A DNA stretch of 64,000 nt from Anthopleura xanthogrammica. Taxonomy: Eukaryota; Cnidaria; Anthozoa; Actiniaria; Actiniidae. Where the stretch lies: NCBI GenBank assembly GCA_964019055.1, contig OZ025220.1:9248147-9312146 (forward strand). Reading direction: 5' to 3'. Shown piece by piece: positions 11,420 to 22,800 of this stretch; position 1 is the stretch's first letter, and every line of letters starts with the position of its first letter. The notes below the pieces were generated by a model that saw only the letters and a program-made list of their open reading frames with translations, did not search any database and had not been told where the DNA came from. The position numbers and the translations under genes were made by a program.

Positions 11420-11444
11420 GTTGCTAATAGCAACAAAATGGCGG
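11420..11444 (+). promoter_or_regulatory. X-box-like palindrome followed by YY1-like AAAATGGCGGC
   Basis: GTTGCTAATAGCAAC at 11420-11434 is an inverted repeat close to the RFX X-box consensus (GTNRCC, short spacer, RGYAAC) with one mismatch in the left half. It is followed at once by AAAATGGCGGC, typical of YY1 sites at animal transcription starts. The pair lies about 160 bp before the inferred 5' UTR donor of the gene at 11857-13515, so transcription probably starts near 11440. RFX control is an inference. Confidence 0.5.
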
Positions 11445-11856
11445 CAGTGTTTACATGCAAACACAGTTGACTGTTCTTTGTTCTTCTTGGTCTTGACTTT
11501 TGATTTCTTTGTAGTTTAATCCGCTTTTCTTTTCCAAAACACAAGAATTCAACTAAGCGTGGTAAGATAAATGCATTTTCTAAGTCTTTAAGGTAAGAAA
11601 TCCAGAATTCATTAACTTTTGACGAGATTTGTAAGCCTTCGAGTTCAGCTGATTTTTTCACAATGTTTTCGTTGCTTATAAAGTTTGTCTAAATAGAGAG
11701 TCGTTTATAAAATCTAAGGCATGAAGACCTCAAGAAATGCAGTCTATTTGAAGATTATTCTCTCTTTCTAAGCATAATCAAGCATAGGCTATGTCTTAGA
11801 CACAGACACATTATTTTTTCTACAAAATTTTCAGCCTTTTCTGAGCAGAGTTCAAA

Positions 11857-13515
11857 ATGGTTGACAACGAAAAAATGTCAGCCCAAGTCAAGACGGCTCT
11901 GGCAGAAATGGTCCTCCCAGAGACTTTAGATGATATAGAAGAATACTTAAAGCCAGAATTCCCACCAAGGTATCAAGTACGAAAGCTAAAAGAGGAAGAA
12001 GATGAAGATGAGGTTAATGGAAGGAGGATTGTCATGGATGGGTTTGGTCGATGGAGAGAAATTAGACCCAAAAAATATATACAGAAGAAAAAATTAAACA
12101 TAGAAATAGACCCTAGAGAACTATCTCAAATGAAAGAACTCTTTAGAATAAATTCTTCGGCAATGGATAGACGAGGTCAGTATCCCATGCATGACAATCA
12201 ATCATATACTTTTCCTGGCCTGCGATCGAGGTATAATGAACAGTATCAGCCAACTTGTCAATCATCCAGGCAACGCAGATCTTCACAGCTAAAACATCGA
12301 AATTCATCTGAAGATGACTTCATGTATGACAGTCTTGGAAAGACTACCAGGTCGAATGTATTTCCAGGAATCGGAAAATTCCAGTGGAACACAACGACAT
12401 CCAGGACTTTCACTAAACAACCCGTCACTGCAGTAAATGAGAGAAAGAATTTCTTTGGGATTCAGTCGGATGATTTTGGTGCCTGGTCAGCTGCTAATGT
12501 TTTGAATGAAAGAATGAAAAAGGCATGGGAGGAGTACCTGGCATCAGCTCCTAAAGCAACAGGTATAGTATCACATATTCCATTTCATATTCTTCTGCAG
12601 ACTTTTAATTGAAGCAACCTCTGGGCTGATCTAAGTCAGGGCATGGCTAACTCACAGATCAAACCCTGAAACCACCTCTGGGCTGATCTAAGTCAGGGCA
12701 TGGCTAACTCACAGATTGAACCCTAAAACAACCTCTGGGCTGATCTAAGTCAGGGCATGGCTAACTCACAGATCAAACCCTGAAACAACCTCTGGGCTGA
12801 TCTAAGTCAGGGCATGGCTAACTCACAGATCAAACCCTGAAACAACCTCTGGGCTGATCTAAGTCAGGGCACGGCTAACTCACAGATCAAACCCTGAAAC
12901 AACCTCTGGGCTGATCTAAGTCAGGGCATGGCCAACTCACAGATCAAACCCTGAAACAACCTCTGGGCTGATCTAAGTCAGGGCATGGCCAACTCACAGA
13001 TCAAACCCTGAAACAACCTCTGGGCTGATCTAAGTCAGGGCATGTCTAACTCACAAAGCAAATTGGAATCTAGCTTGTTTGGTTTTGCTGAGGGAGGAAA
13101 ACCCGTAGAAAAACCTCAAATCAAGGGAGAGACCCAACAATCTCTACTCACATGAAATGCTGTGTCTGGGAATTGAACCCAGAGACCCCAGAGGCCCATG
13201 TACGCGTACTACTGCTACGTCACCCATAATCCCCAATCTAACTGTCAATCAAAATCCTTTACAGCCAATTGGAATCCTCCAGTGACCCAGCATGCAATGC
13301 CGAAACCTCCTCCACCCAAACCCACTACAAAGAAAAACCCACCCAAAACTAAAGCTAAGGTGAAAAAGGAGAATATAGTAACAGAACCTTATCCATTACA
13401 GGAACCAGACCCGCCAAGTGAACCCCAAGTGTCACAAGTGCCACCACCTTATATACCAGCCGTTGGTGAAGATGATGATGATAATTTTTGGGAATTTTAT
13501 GATAAACAGTTTTGA
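11857..13515 (+). CDS. Unrecognised 318-aa charged protein, two exons
   Basis: Exon 1 is 11857-12562 and exon 2 is 13265-13515 (TGA); the phase-1 junction joins ...SAPKAT with ANWNPPVTQH and totals 318 codons plus stop. I do not recognise the family. Residues 1-60 are acidic (PETLDDIEEYLKPEFPPRYQ, then an EEEDEDE run). A basic tryptophan-bearing segment follows (GFGRWREIRPKKYIQKKK). The middle is Ser/Arg/Gln-rich and looks disordered; SDDFGAWSAANVLNERMKKA may be helical. The C-terminal exon has a Pro/Lys tract (KPPPPKPTTKKNPP) and ends in an acidic EDDDDNFWEFYDKQF. No signal peptide or membrane span is seen. The ATG follows an AG acceptor at 11833-11834, so a 5' UTR intron (donor GTAAGA at 11593) is likely. 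The promoter holds a palindromic X-box-like site and an AAAATGGCGG motif. AATAAA lies at 13627-13632. The intron is largely a 57-bp minisatellite plus a SINE. Confidence 0.72.
12612..13060 (+). repeat. 57-bp minisatellite, about 8 copies
   Basis: Unit AACAACCTCTGGGCTGATCT then AAGTCAGGGCATGGCTAACT then CACAGATCAAACCCTGA, period 57 bp. It fills the intron of the 318-aa gene in the gene's sense. Units are nearly identical, so amplification is recent. Sister arrays: 20845-21205, 24233-24487, 51008-51305 and 55405-55775. Confidence 0.95.
13062..13215 (-). mobile_element. tRNA-derived SINE copy 1
   Basis: On the minus strand: a B-box-like arm CTGGGTTCAATTCCCAG, then downstream TTTTCCTCCCTCAGCAAAA. 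The plus strand shows GAGGGAGGAAAACCCG, AAGGGAGAGACC and TGGGAATTGAACCC in the order found in copies at 25275-25430 and 47143-47395. Confidence 0.6.
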
Positions 13516-13626
13516 TAATAAACCTATATAGTAACTATGATTTGTACAGTATAGAGTATGGGATTATTTTATTACTTTTCATGGAAATGATAATTACAGA
13601 TATATTTTGTATAATGGATATTGAGG

Positions 13627-13632
13627 AATAAA
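13627..13632 (+). terminator. Polyadenylation signal AATAAA
   Basis: AATAAA 112 bp after the stop of the 318-aa gene. A closer AATAAA at 13519 is only a few bases from the stop and less likely to serve. Confidence 0.5.
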
Positions 13633-13759
13633 TAAGAAATGAGAAGAAAAATGACATTTTTTAGAGTATAAAAGGATTATTATATTAACCGTAGCAACCA
13701 TTCGGAGGTTCAGTTAAAGACTGGGTCTTGTTGGCATAGGCCTTTTTGGAGTTTGATAA

Positions 13760-13870
13760 ACAGGATGCATTGTGGTGTAGCTTGGGTACAAACAACACCA
13801 TATAAGGCATGATGAACAAACAATATTTGTACCCAAGCTAGACCAGCATGCACTATGTCCTCTGAAAAGG
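13760..13870. mobile_element. Palindromic MITE, GCATTGTGGTCTAG family, single copy
   Basis: TGCATTGTGGTGTAGCTTGG then GTACAAACAAC pairs with TTGTACCCAAGCTAGACCAG then CATGCA. Three tandem relatives lie at 59152-59475. It sits between the convergent ends of the 318-aa gene and BAP18. Confidence 0.75.
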
Positions 13871-14317
13871 TCTATTTTAGTGCATTGTGGGACTGTTTTA
13901 GGGGACATTTCCAGGATGGTGTCTATTTCGTCCCCTCAAACAGCCCCACAATGCACTGTAATGCCAACACCACCCAGTCGTTCATTCAACCTCAGAATGG
14001 CTAATGTGTCATTTTCAATGTTTTTGATTTAACACCCAGACTAGGAGTGCCCCAAGTGGTGAGGGTAAGATGAAAAATTGGCATTTCACTGTACAAAAGG
14101 GATTATCTTACATTAAACCCCTTCCTATAGTTCTGTCATGCAGACAACTCTGATCCAGGAGTGTTTTTAGGATCCAGTCTGACACCATCTAGGAATTTTT
14201 TCCTGTAGATTGTTCATGCTGTAAATTCTTGATGGCGTACAGGTAGACACTCCTCTGCACTCAAGCAAACCTTGAATAGCTTTCATTGTTACATCTCTTA
14301 GAGCTGTTATTTTTCAA

Positions 14318-17300
14318 CTAAATTTCAGATAATATTTCACTGGCAATTTGTCTTTCAAGAGGATCTAGTCCTGAAAAGAAAGTTACCAGTAATCTTGTTA
14401 GAAAGAATATAAATTATTAAACCATCATATACCTTGCTCAATAACATGGGTTCCTGTAGCTCAGTTGATTAGAACGTCGACTAATTACCTGAAGGCCGTG
14501 GGTTTGAATCCCACCAGGAGCTTGGATTTTTTTCTGAGAAAAATGTGCTTTTAGAAACACAAATGTGTTAATGTTTGTCCTGTAAATAGGAATCCTAATT
14601 GAGACTCCTACTGAAAAAAATTGCCTGAAAAAAAAATCAGGTTTAGGATGGAAATCAAACCCACCACTTGCTTGCTGTGCTGTGTGAAGTTATAAAGCAC
14701 TTGGGGGATCGACAGAACACTTGAGAAACACTCAGCTTCTGTGTGTTGTGCTTCTCCTAACACATCTCTCATGTTCTGCCAAGCATACTTTATAACTATA
14801 CACAGCCTAGATATGTATCCTACCTGATTGTATGTCAGGGAAGACAGATTCCTGTTCACTGTTGTTGAACATTACGGCGGGTACTTCCATGTCAATGTTT
14901 TTGAGTGCCGAGTCAGACAGCATGACTGATGATGAAGGGAAAGCTTGAGGGTTTATTGGCTCTGTACTTTGTTCTAGAGGCTTTTCTGTTGGGAAAGATA
15001 ATGAGGATTTTAGAAAAGAAATTGCTTCAGACAGACAGATAAACAGCCAAAAAGGCAGAAAGACAGAGAGATAGTCAGCCACAAGCCAGTCTTTCCAAGT
15101 CACAAGAAGTTTTAGCAAAGAAATAGGATCAGAATATGAGACAGACAAGAGGACATGAAGACAGACAGATAGACAGCCAAAAAAGCAGACAGACAGACAG
15201 TCAGTCAGTCACAAGACGTGTCTTTCAAAGTAAATAAATAAGAAGGCAAATCAAGAATGTTTTCAGATGAACAATCTTAATGGACCTCTTTACCCTCCTG
15301 GGTGGAATGTTTGCCCATTTCTGACCACTTATCATTATCTTGAGAATAAGATTCTTTGTTTGAGTTGTATCCATATTCATGCACATGTCTTCTCATGCAC
15401 AACCGTTAAACAAAGAAATGATACTCCAAGGAATGAATGACATGTGGTCTGAAATGGGAAAACATTACATCCAAGCAGAGCTGAAAATAACTGCTAGTCA
15501 TACACCGGTCAAGATGTCCAGCATATGAAATTTTATTTTATTTTTTTCAAATATGTCCGTTCAAAACTGTATTTGACTGGTCAAGTACCAAATTTGGCCG
15601 GACATTGGCCGTTGACCGGCCATTAATTTGACCCTTGCCAAGGTACAGTAAAGAGGTCTATTGCCAGCGATTTGAAATTATTCTTAAGGTAAAAAAGTTT
15701 GTACCCAACATTTTTGGAACATAACAAACCCATACCTGTAATTTTCGGTTTTTTCGGTTTTGGTGCATTCTGGGTACTCGCGATAGCCGGTGATTTTGTA
15801 GATCCTTTTTTCTTTGGTGTACCGGACTCATTTGGGTAGTTTCTCTTTTTTAATACCGTCTTTATCTGAGCCCTGAGACGCATTGAAAAAGAAAGGTCAT
15901 TTTCTTTATTCATTTTTTGTTTAAGTTAAAATCTTTTGCACTAGTGCAGGAATATCGTGCATAAATATTCAGTTCATTTCAATAATAATAATAATAATAA
16001 TAATATTTATTGACTTATATTCCGCCAATATCAATATGCATTTTCATCGGCGCATAGTTTGACAAGTAATATTGAGCCAGAAACAGGGTATGACTGACGA
16101 TTGAGCAGCCGTTATTTTAAGCCCTGTATATAAGTACATTTTAATTTGATTATTATTTCATTATTACAGTGCGAATCAAAAAACTGTGGGCACCAAAAAT
16201 ATTTCAGAAATCATGTATCGTTCGTCGAACAATCTGAAACAACTCTCTAACCGCAAGAAGTTCAACTGATTTGTAGCCAGATAAACTTCTTGGAGTTAGA
16301 AAGTCGTTTCTGATTGTTCAACGAACAATAAATGATTCCTGAAATTTTTTTTGGTGCCAAAACTTTTTCAATTCACTCTGTAAGAGATCACAGTAGGTAA
16401 GTCAACCTTCTTTCTCTACGTACACTGATTTGTTCTTGACATGTTCACTTATTTCCTTAAGATCGTCTCCAAATTTTGTCACTGCAATTCTCAGCATATC
16501 TATTTCTTTTTCTCCCCATTTCTCACTGAGAGAAACAAAAGGAATCAAATTAACTTCTAAAGATTTAACTTACCTAAAGTGTTTGCATTAACAAAGCAGA
16601 TAACTCAAGGAAAAATGGATAGACAATGAGCCAAATAGACCCTTTTAACTTGGGAATAATGTTTTCCCATTTCAGACTATGTGTCATTCCCTAGAGTATC
16701 ATTTCTTTGTATGAGGTAATCCTCGTAATCCTCATAGTACTTTTTAAAACTGATACTGTGTAGTTGTTGTGGAACAAGATTTTAATTCCACTAGGAAACT
16801 ACTGCAACAGTGATTGATATACAGCTATTTCTAAAAAGGTTGGTAAAGGCTTTCTTGCATGTTGCTTGTTGCATAAATAATGTCAGCACAGAAGAAAATA
16901 TGCTGGAAAAACCTGCAGACAAAGTCTGGGAAAATTTCATATTGCTGTGACCTTTTGATGCTTGAGTTCACATCACCCATACTGCATTTCAGTCTTGGTA
17001 TGCAACAAGCAACAAAAGTTACCTTCAGCAACCTTTTTTTAAAAAGCTGTATAGACTTTTCTGCTTCCAGGGCATAATGTTTTCCCATTTCAGACCTTGT
17101 GTCATTCTCTTGAGAACAAGATGCTTTGTTTGAGTTGTATCAATATTCATGTGTCTTCTCATGCACAACCGTTAAACAAAGAAATGAATCATGTGTCTTC
17201 TTTGGTAAGCCAAAATCCTATCTAATATTTGGCTCATTGTCTTATTCAAGTAACCATAAAGAATAATAAAATTTTATTATAGAAGTTAAAAAATTTGCTT

Positions 17301-18133
17301 GCAACTGACCTGTTGCCTGATTGTATAGAACTAGTTGAATCACCCAGAGGATGGAGCTGCATCGTGAGGTCACCAAGCCGTGCGAACGCTTCTCCTGCTG
17401 CTGTGAATATCTCCGCAACCTATGAAAAAATAACATTACGTATGTTACTTGTGATTTCAAGGCTAAAAATCATGGCTGCTCAGTTCCTGGAAATAATGAC
17501 TGGCCACATTGGACTTAACAACATTTGACCAGTCAATGTGATCAGCCTAAGAGGAGTTTGGCCAGACAAACGTCAATTTTGACCGGGTATTGTCTGTTGA
17601 CCTGCTATTATTTTTAATCCTGGATTCAACTACGACTGAAGCTCTAGTAAGCAACTGCCTTGGGAAATTGAAAACGTGGTTGTAACTAGAGCTGGTCGCT
17701 TACAACAGTAGTAAGTTACAAGTAGACCTTCAACTGTATCATTAAATTTCTACACCCAACATCAATAGTAATCAACTAACTTAACCTGTAAGACATCTGG
17801 ATTTTTGGTTTCTTTTAAAACAATACTCAGACCCTTGAAATTAGATTGGTGGAAGCCAAAAACCCAGATATCAAAGCATCACCAGTGATCTGAGTTACTG
17901 TGATCTGTTATTTGCAAGTTGCCATTGAAATTTGTTTTTTCACTGCCGTCAGTCAAAAATATAAAAGGTACCGACTGATTAGTTTTGATTGACAGCAGCA
18001 AAAAACCTATTTCACAACAAGGCATTGAAATGTCTGAGTTCACAGAATATTGAGAATCACATTTAATACATACATTAAAATCAAGAATTATTTTAAGCTT
18101 ATATCTTGTTACCTTAGAGGTTGATGATGCCAT
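14318..18133 (-). CDS. BAP18: BAP18 chromatin complex subunit, 194 aa
   Basis: Six minus-strand exons: 18113-18133, 17310-17419, 16424-16525, 15736-15872, 14824-14985 and 14318-14370 (TAG). Phases agree throughout, giving 194 residues; the human protein is 172. The start MASSTSKVAEIFTAAGEAFA and GDLTMQLHPLGD match the conserved BAP18 N-terminus. The SANT/Myb-like domain follows at about residues 47-85 (KWGEKEIDMLRIAVTKFGDD, then ISEHVKNKSVAQIKTVLKKR), and a basic Pro/Lys linker after it (TPKKKGS, PKPKKPKIT). The acidic C-terminal half is poorly conserved and ends ERQIASEILSEI. BAP18 associates with the BPTF/NURF and MLL1 complexes and binds H3K4me3 chromatin in vertebrates. An AAAATGGCGGC-type motif on the minus strand (18513-18523) marks a likely transcription start. 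Family call secure. Confidence 0.93.
14450..14521 (+). tRNA. tRNA-like sequence, probably a tRNA pseudogene or SINE head
   Basis: A 72-nt cloverleaf-like stretch. The acceptor stem is GTTCCTG pairing with CAGGAGC (one G-T). The A box TAGCTCAGTTG is intact. The T arm GTGGG/CCCAC pairs perfectly around TTTGAAT, where the B box has T in place of the usual C. The anticodon arm (TCGAC, TAATTAC, CTGAA) pairs badly and lacks T at position 33; taken literally the anticodon would be ATT. These defects argue against a working tRNA. It lies between BAP18 exons 5 and 6. Confidence 0.45.
15480..15640. repeat. Dispersed repeat, GACTGGTCA / TGACCAGTAA family
   Basis: Diverged copy carrying GTCAAGATGTCC, TTTGACTGGTCAAGTACC and GGACATTGGCCGTTGACC. 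Related stretches with TTGACCAGTAACATTGAGCC and GAGGTATGACTGA occur at 16040-16130, 17490-17620, 36220-36400, 41470-41660 and 46130-46190. Confidence 0.55.
15979..16004 (+). repeat. (AAT)n microsatellite
   Basis: About eight AAT units in BAP18 intron 3. Confidence 0.9.
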
Positions 18134-18512
18134 TTTTGAAAGAGAATTCTTTTCCTAGTTCCTTGATTATTTCGTAGGTTCACAACATTTGATACACAGG
18201 AGTCTGGTATAAACAGTTCTTTATGAAGTTATAACATTAACGTAGCCTAAAGAAAACGAGAAAACACATAAATCTGATAAATAAAGCGATTGAAAACCTT
18301 TCAAAGATTGAAATCTCTTTGGACAATTTATTATGACAAAAGTATTCGTATTTACCTTGATTTCTCAGACATTTTAGAAGTTTTTATTGGACAGATATCA
18401 AGAAACTCATATATATTTTGTAAATGATAACATACCTTGGTAATCAGATAATATTAACCCTTATTAATCAGTTATTTTTCATCTCATTCTTGATTAGCTT
18501 TGTTCATCATTT

Positions 18513-18523
18513 GCCGCCATTTT
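18513..18523 (-). promoter_or_regulatory. YY1-like AAAATGGCGGC upstream of BAP18
   Basis: The minus strand reads AAAATGGCGGC here, 380 bp before the BAP18 ATG. This motif overlaps many animal transcription starts as a YY1 site, so the BAP18 5' UTR probably begins close by. Confidence 0.4.
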
Positions 18524-18604
18524 AAACTAGTTACCAGACCCTCACGGTATGGGAAGATTTTCCCAGAATGCCATTCGTTACACAGGGAGCCCGAGGAAAG
18601 CACC

Positions 18605-18850
18605 ACTTTCATATTCTCTTTTTCTATCTTCTTTCCTTGTTTCTTTTCTTTTTTTCCGACCCGTTCCTTGATTTATCTCTTCCCTCTTTCTCTCTCTATT
18701 TACCTCCCTCCTTCCTCCATTCTTTCTATGGATCTTTTTTTTTAGTTTTCTCTCTCTTTATTTCCTTCTTTCCTTTTTTCTTTCGTTCCTTTCTTCTTTC
18801 TTTCCTTTCAATTTTTTCCCTTTCTTTCATCTTTTCTTCCTCATTTCCAC
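18605..18850 (+). repeat. Pyrimidine-rich (CTTT/CTCT) tract
   Basis: About 245 bp of T and C with few purines, upstream of BAP18. The open frames in it are low-complexity. Confidence 0.85.
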
Positions 18851-19234
18851 TGATATCCCATTTACAGTTGAAATGTTTCCCGGCCTTTCTACACAAAATT
18901 CAACCTTCAAATTCAAACAATATTTTTTATCTAGTTTATTATGGTAACAGCGATTGTTTATTTCTTGGCTTCTAAATATAACAAAGTTAAGTTGAGGCAG
19001 AGAACATTCCTTTATGACAAAAACAGGCAAAAAACACGGAAAATAGAGAGGCGTAACTATGACGACGGTAGCATAGGCTGCGCTTCCTGGATAAAAAATT
19101 AAAAAAATCCAAAATATTTTTGAGCGAGATATAAACAAAAGAGCGAGATTATAAGGAAAGTGTATTACGTGGTGACCAGTGATTACGATCGCAGACCGAC
19201 CTTTTTACTTAGAGTACGAGTTTCTCCATTTTAG

Positions 19235-19545
19235 ATGACCTTGTATGATTCCTTTGAGTATTATTCCTTTCTTTGCTAGGATTTTTTACAGCAATGGTGC
19301 AATGTTTTCCCATTTCAGACCATGTGTCATTCCCTTGAGTATTATTCCTTTCTTTACTAGGAATACTTTTCAGCTATGGTGCAATGTTTCCCATTTCAGA
19401 CCATGTGTCATTCCCTTGAGTATTATTCCTTTCTTTACTAGGAATACTTTTCAGCTATGGTGTAATGTTTTCCCATTTCAGACCATGTGTCATTCCCTTG
19501 AGTATTATTCGTTTCTTTACTAGGAATACTTTTCAGCTATGGTCT
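19235..19545 (+). repeat. 83-bp minisatellite array (plus orientation)
   Basis: Nearly four copies of the same 83-bp unit as at 230-600, in the spacer between BAP18 and the last aminopeptidase exon. One unit is a base short, which shifts the reading frame, so the open frame here is not a gene. Confidence 0.9.
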
Positions 19546-19878
19546 ATGGTCTTAGTGAGATGTGTTGGTCGCGTAATTATGAAAATACGGTAAGACTGCC
19601 AAATATCTTAAGATTGTCTGCATTGATGGAGTACTAGTGGTAATCGTATTGAAAAAGAGATCTAGAAAGTTCATACTGTACATCTTTTGGAAAACTTATG
19701 TAACTCAAAACTAACGAATTTCCCTTTCCAAAGTTCATAGAAAGAATTGGTTCGTATGGAATTATGGGGCGGAATCCACCATCTTGACAAATTATATCCC
19801 ATACTTCCGTGCGCATCTCTTTGGTTACCAGTCCTCCTCTGAACTTTGGAAAGACAAATCATTCAAAAAGGTGTTTTT

Positions 19879-22800
19879 TTACAATAAAGAACGCTTTTTG
19901 AGGAAGTTTTCTAGCCACGTTTCCACATCTTGTTCATTATCTTCAAGCCACTTGATGTTTGCTTTAACTCGCTCGACGGCTTGCTGCAGGGCTCGGGTAC
20001 CGGATCCAGCATCGGGATGTTTGGCGTTGAATGCAATCAGCTAAAATCATAGAAGAAAAAAATTGTTCTCGTTAGCCCCTATTGTTATATATGTACGTCA
20101 ACATGGCCGCCATGTCTTTGTCATTTGAGTCATTCAGTTTGTTTCCATATGACGTCATCACCGCCATGTTGGTGTGCGTTAACAAAAGATTTCTCGTTAG
20201 CTTCTCTTGTTATGTACACCAACATGGCCGCCATGTCTTTGTCATTTGAATCATTCAGTTTGTTTCCATGTGACGTCATCACCGCCATGTTGGTGTGACG
20301 TCATTTCCTTTCCTCACCTCCTTTAGTTGATATTCACTAGTGAATCCTCTGGTAACCGCAGCTATGAGAGAACTAAACGAAAAAAAACCACCGCCATATC
20401 TAAAAACAAGAAACAGGAAAAAACAGGTTAGATGACGTAATGTATAAATTAGATGACGTCATAAGTTTAGATATTTTTTTTCATATCTTATTTTCTGGGT
20501 TTCCTGTCGGAAGAGAAGTGAGAGGGAGACTGGAGAGAGTTGGTGTAGATTAGATTCCAGTCCCTCTCGGTCATCATGAGGATGAGCACAGGTAACCCAT
20601 TAATGAGGAAATCCCTAGAAATAAGGAAATTACAAAGTTAAATACCTTTTCATGTACGTATCCCAGTTATAACGGACAAAATTCCATGCTAGCTGTGTTC
20701 CAATGCTGTTGTAGTTCGCTACGTAAGACGCAACGCGAATTGAATCCTGGGAACGAATCTTGGTAGGATCGAGGGAGTATGTCAGGTATCTATGGCAACA
20801 GAAAACGTTAGGTAACCATAACAACCATGACATGCAAATTGAAGTTGTTTCAGGGTTTGTTCTGCATGTGAGTTAGCCGTAACGCGTGCCCTGACTTTGA
20901 TCAGCCCAGAGGTTGTTTCAGGGTTCTATCTGTGAGTTAGCCATGCCCTGACTTAGATCAGCCCAGAGGTTGTTTCAGGGTTCTATCTGTGAGTTATCCA
21001 TGCCCTGACTTAGATCAGCCCAGAGTTTGTTTCAGGGTTCAATCTGTGAGTTAGTCATGCTCTGACTTAGATCAGCCCAGAGGTTGTTTCAGGGTTCAAT
21101 CTGTGAGTTAGTCATGCTCTGACTTAGATCAGCCCAGAGGTTGTTTCAGGGTTCAATCTGTGAGTTAGTCATGCTCTGACTTAGATCAGCCCAGAGGTTG
21201 ATAGGCAGGGTTCTATAAAATGCACGCTTGGCTTTGAATACCACAGGGATCCCAGTACTTGCCAAATACCTTTCTAAGATCCAAGGTTCTTTGGAGGCAG
21301 CCATGGCGTAGATCAGTTTTCTTTTCTCTGAGGCGACATTTGATTTTTTGAATTGGTTGTAGACGAAGTTCCACTCTTCTTCTCCTCCACCGGCGACGCC
21401 ATAGAAGTAGACCAGGGAACGGAAGTTTGATGGGACCCTGACGAAGGAAGAAAACACTCGCTTAGTCAGTCACTCGCTTGGTCAGTCGGTCAGTTAGTCA
21501 GTTAGTCAGTTAGTCGGTCAGTTAGTCGGTCAGTCGGTCAGTCGGTCAGTCGGTCAGTCAATCTGTCAGTTGGGCTGCATGGTGGACTTTTCTATCAGGT
21601 TCATAACATGTAAAACAAAAACAACAAAGAAACGAAGACCACGTACGGGTTTTTGTCTGGGTCAGCCATCCAATCTTTGAAATACTTAAGAGCAGGATCA
21701 AGGCATTCCTTCTTTCCAGCTCTGCAGTAAATTGTCAACATATCACCACGGTTGTACCTGGATCACAAACCAAAGAATTCAGTAATTATTTGAATTATAC
21801 CCACGTGCATTTGCATCGAAGCAAGACATGAGGCGAGCTGGAGTGAAGGTGTCATATCTGAGCATTCTGATTGGTAGATTCAGTGATCTCGCGCGCTGTG
21901 ATTGGTCCAAAAAATATCATTTGTGCCGTGCTATTTTACGGTTAGACGAATTCTACCGGCGGATTCTAGTAATCTAACAACATACTTATCCAGATGGGAA
22001 CCAGTGTCTTTGAAGCCAAATTTCTTGAACTGGAGCTCTCCTTGATACGCTAGGTATTTCTAATCGATCAAAAAAAAAATATTTGTATTATAAAATCGCA
22101 AATTACGGTGCAACGAGCATGAAATAGGCCAAGGGATCTTGAAATTGCAAGCCTCAATTTTATTTACGTTTACTAACAGAGTATCAGCGTTTTAGTTTGT
22201 AAAGAAAACAGTATTATAGTTCCAGGGTTGGATGGGGTTGTGGTGAGCGCGCGCGCGATTTTTTGTCCCAGAGTTGCGTTTTCCCGCCAAATCCACAGGA
22301 ATCCCGCCAGTATGAGCCAAAGGGTTTTATCTCAACGTGGAACAAAATATAATTTCTCAAATATTTTGAGTTTATAGAAATGAAATGGAAATTTGAGTCG
22401 AGTGAGGACCGGGGGGAGAGGGGTGGGGCAGTTGACTAAGAGATTTACCTGAAGATATTTGTAAGCTGGTCGAGTCTCGGATAATACTCCCACTAGATAG
22501 TTGAGATTAGTAAGTGCAGCATCCCATGGGACCCATTTGGTCTCATTTCGAATGTAGCTAGTGCTTTCTAATGCTACGGAGTAGTTGATCATTTTTGCTC
22601 TGGAAAATGGATAAATTGTGCATGAGAAAATGGTAAACTATAAGGGTCTGTCGGTTCATTTGTCTGTCTGTCTATATCTGTTTGTCTGTCTGTCTATTTT
22701 ATCTGTCTGTTTGTCTGTCTGTCTGCCTGTTTATTTGTCTGTCTGTTTGTCTGTCTGTCTGCATGTTTATTGTTTGTCTGTCTGTCTGTCTATTTATTTG

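Noticed and set aside
19245..19523. 92-residue open frame with internal repeats
   Set aside because: It is the 83-bp minisatellite; the frame shifts between units and there is no other coding sign.
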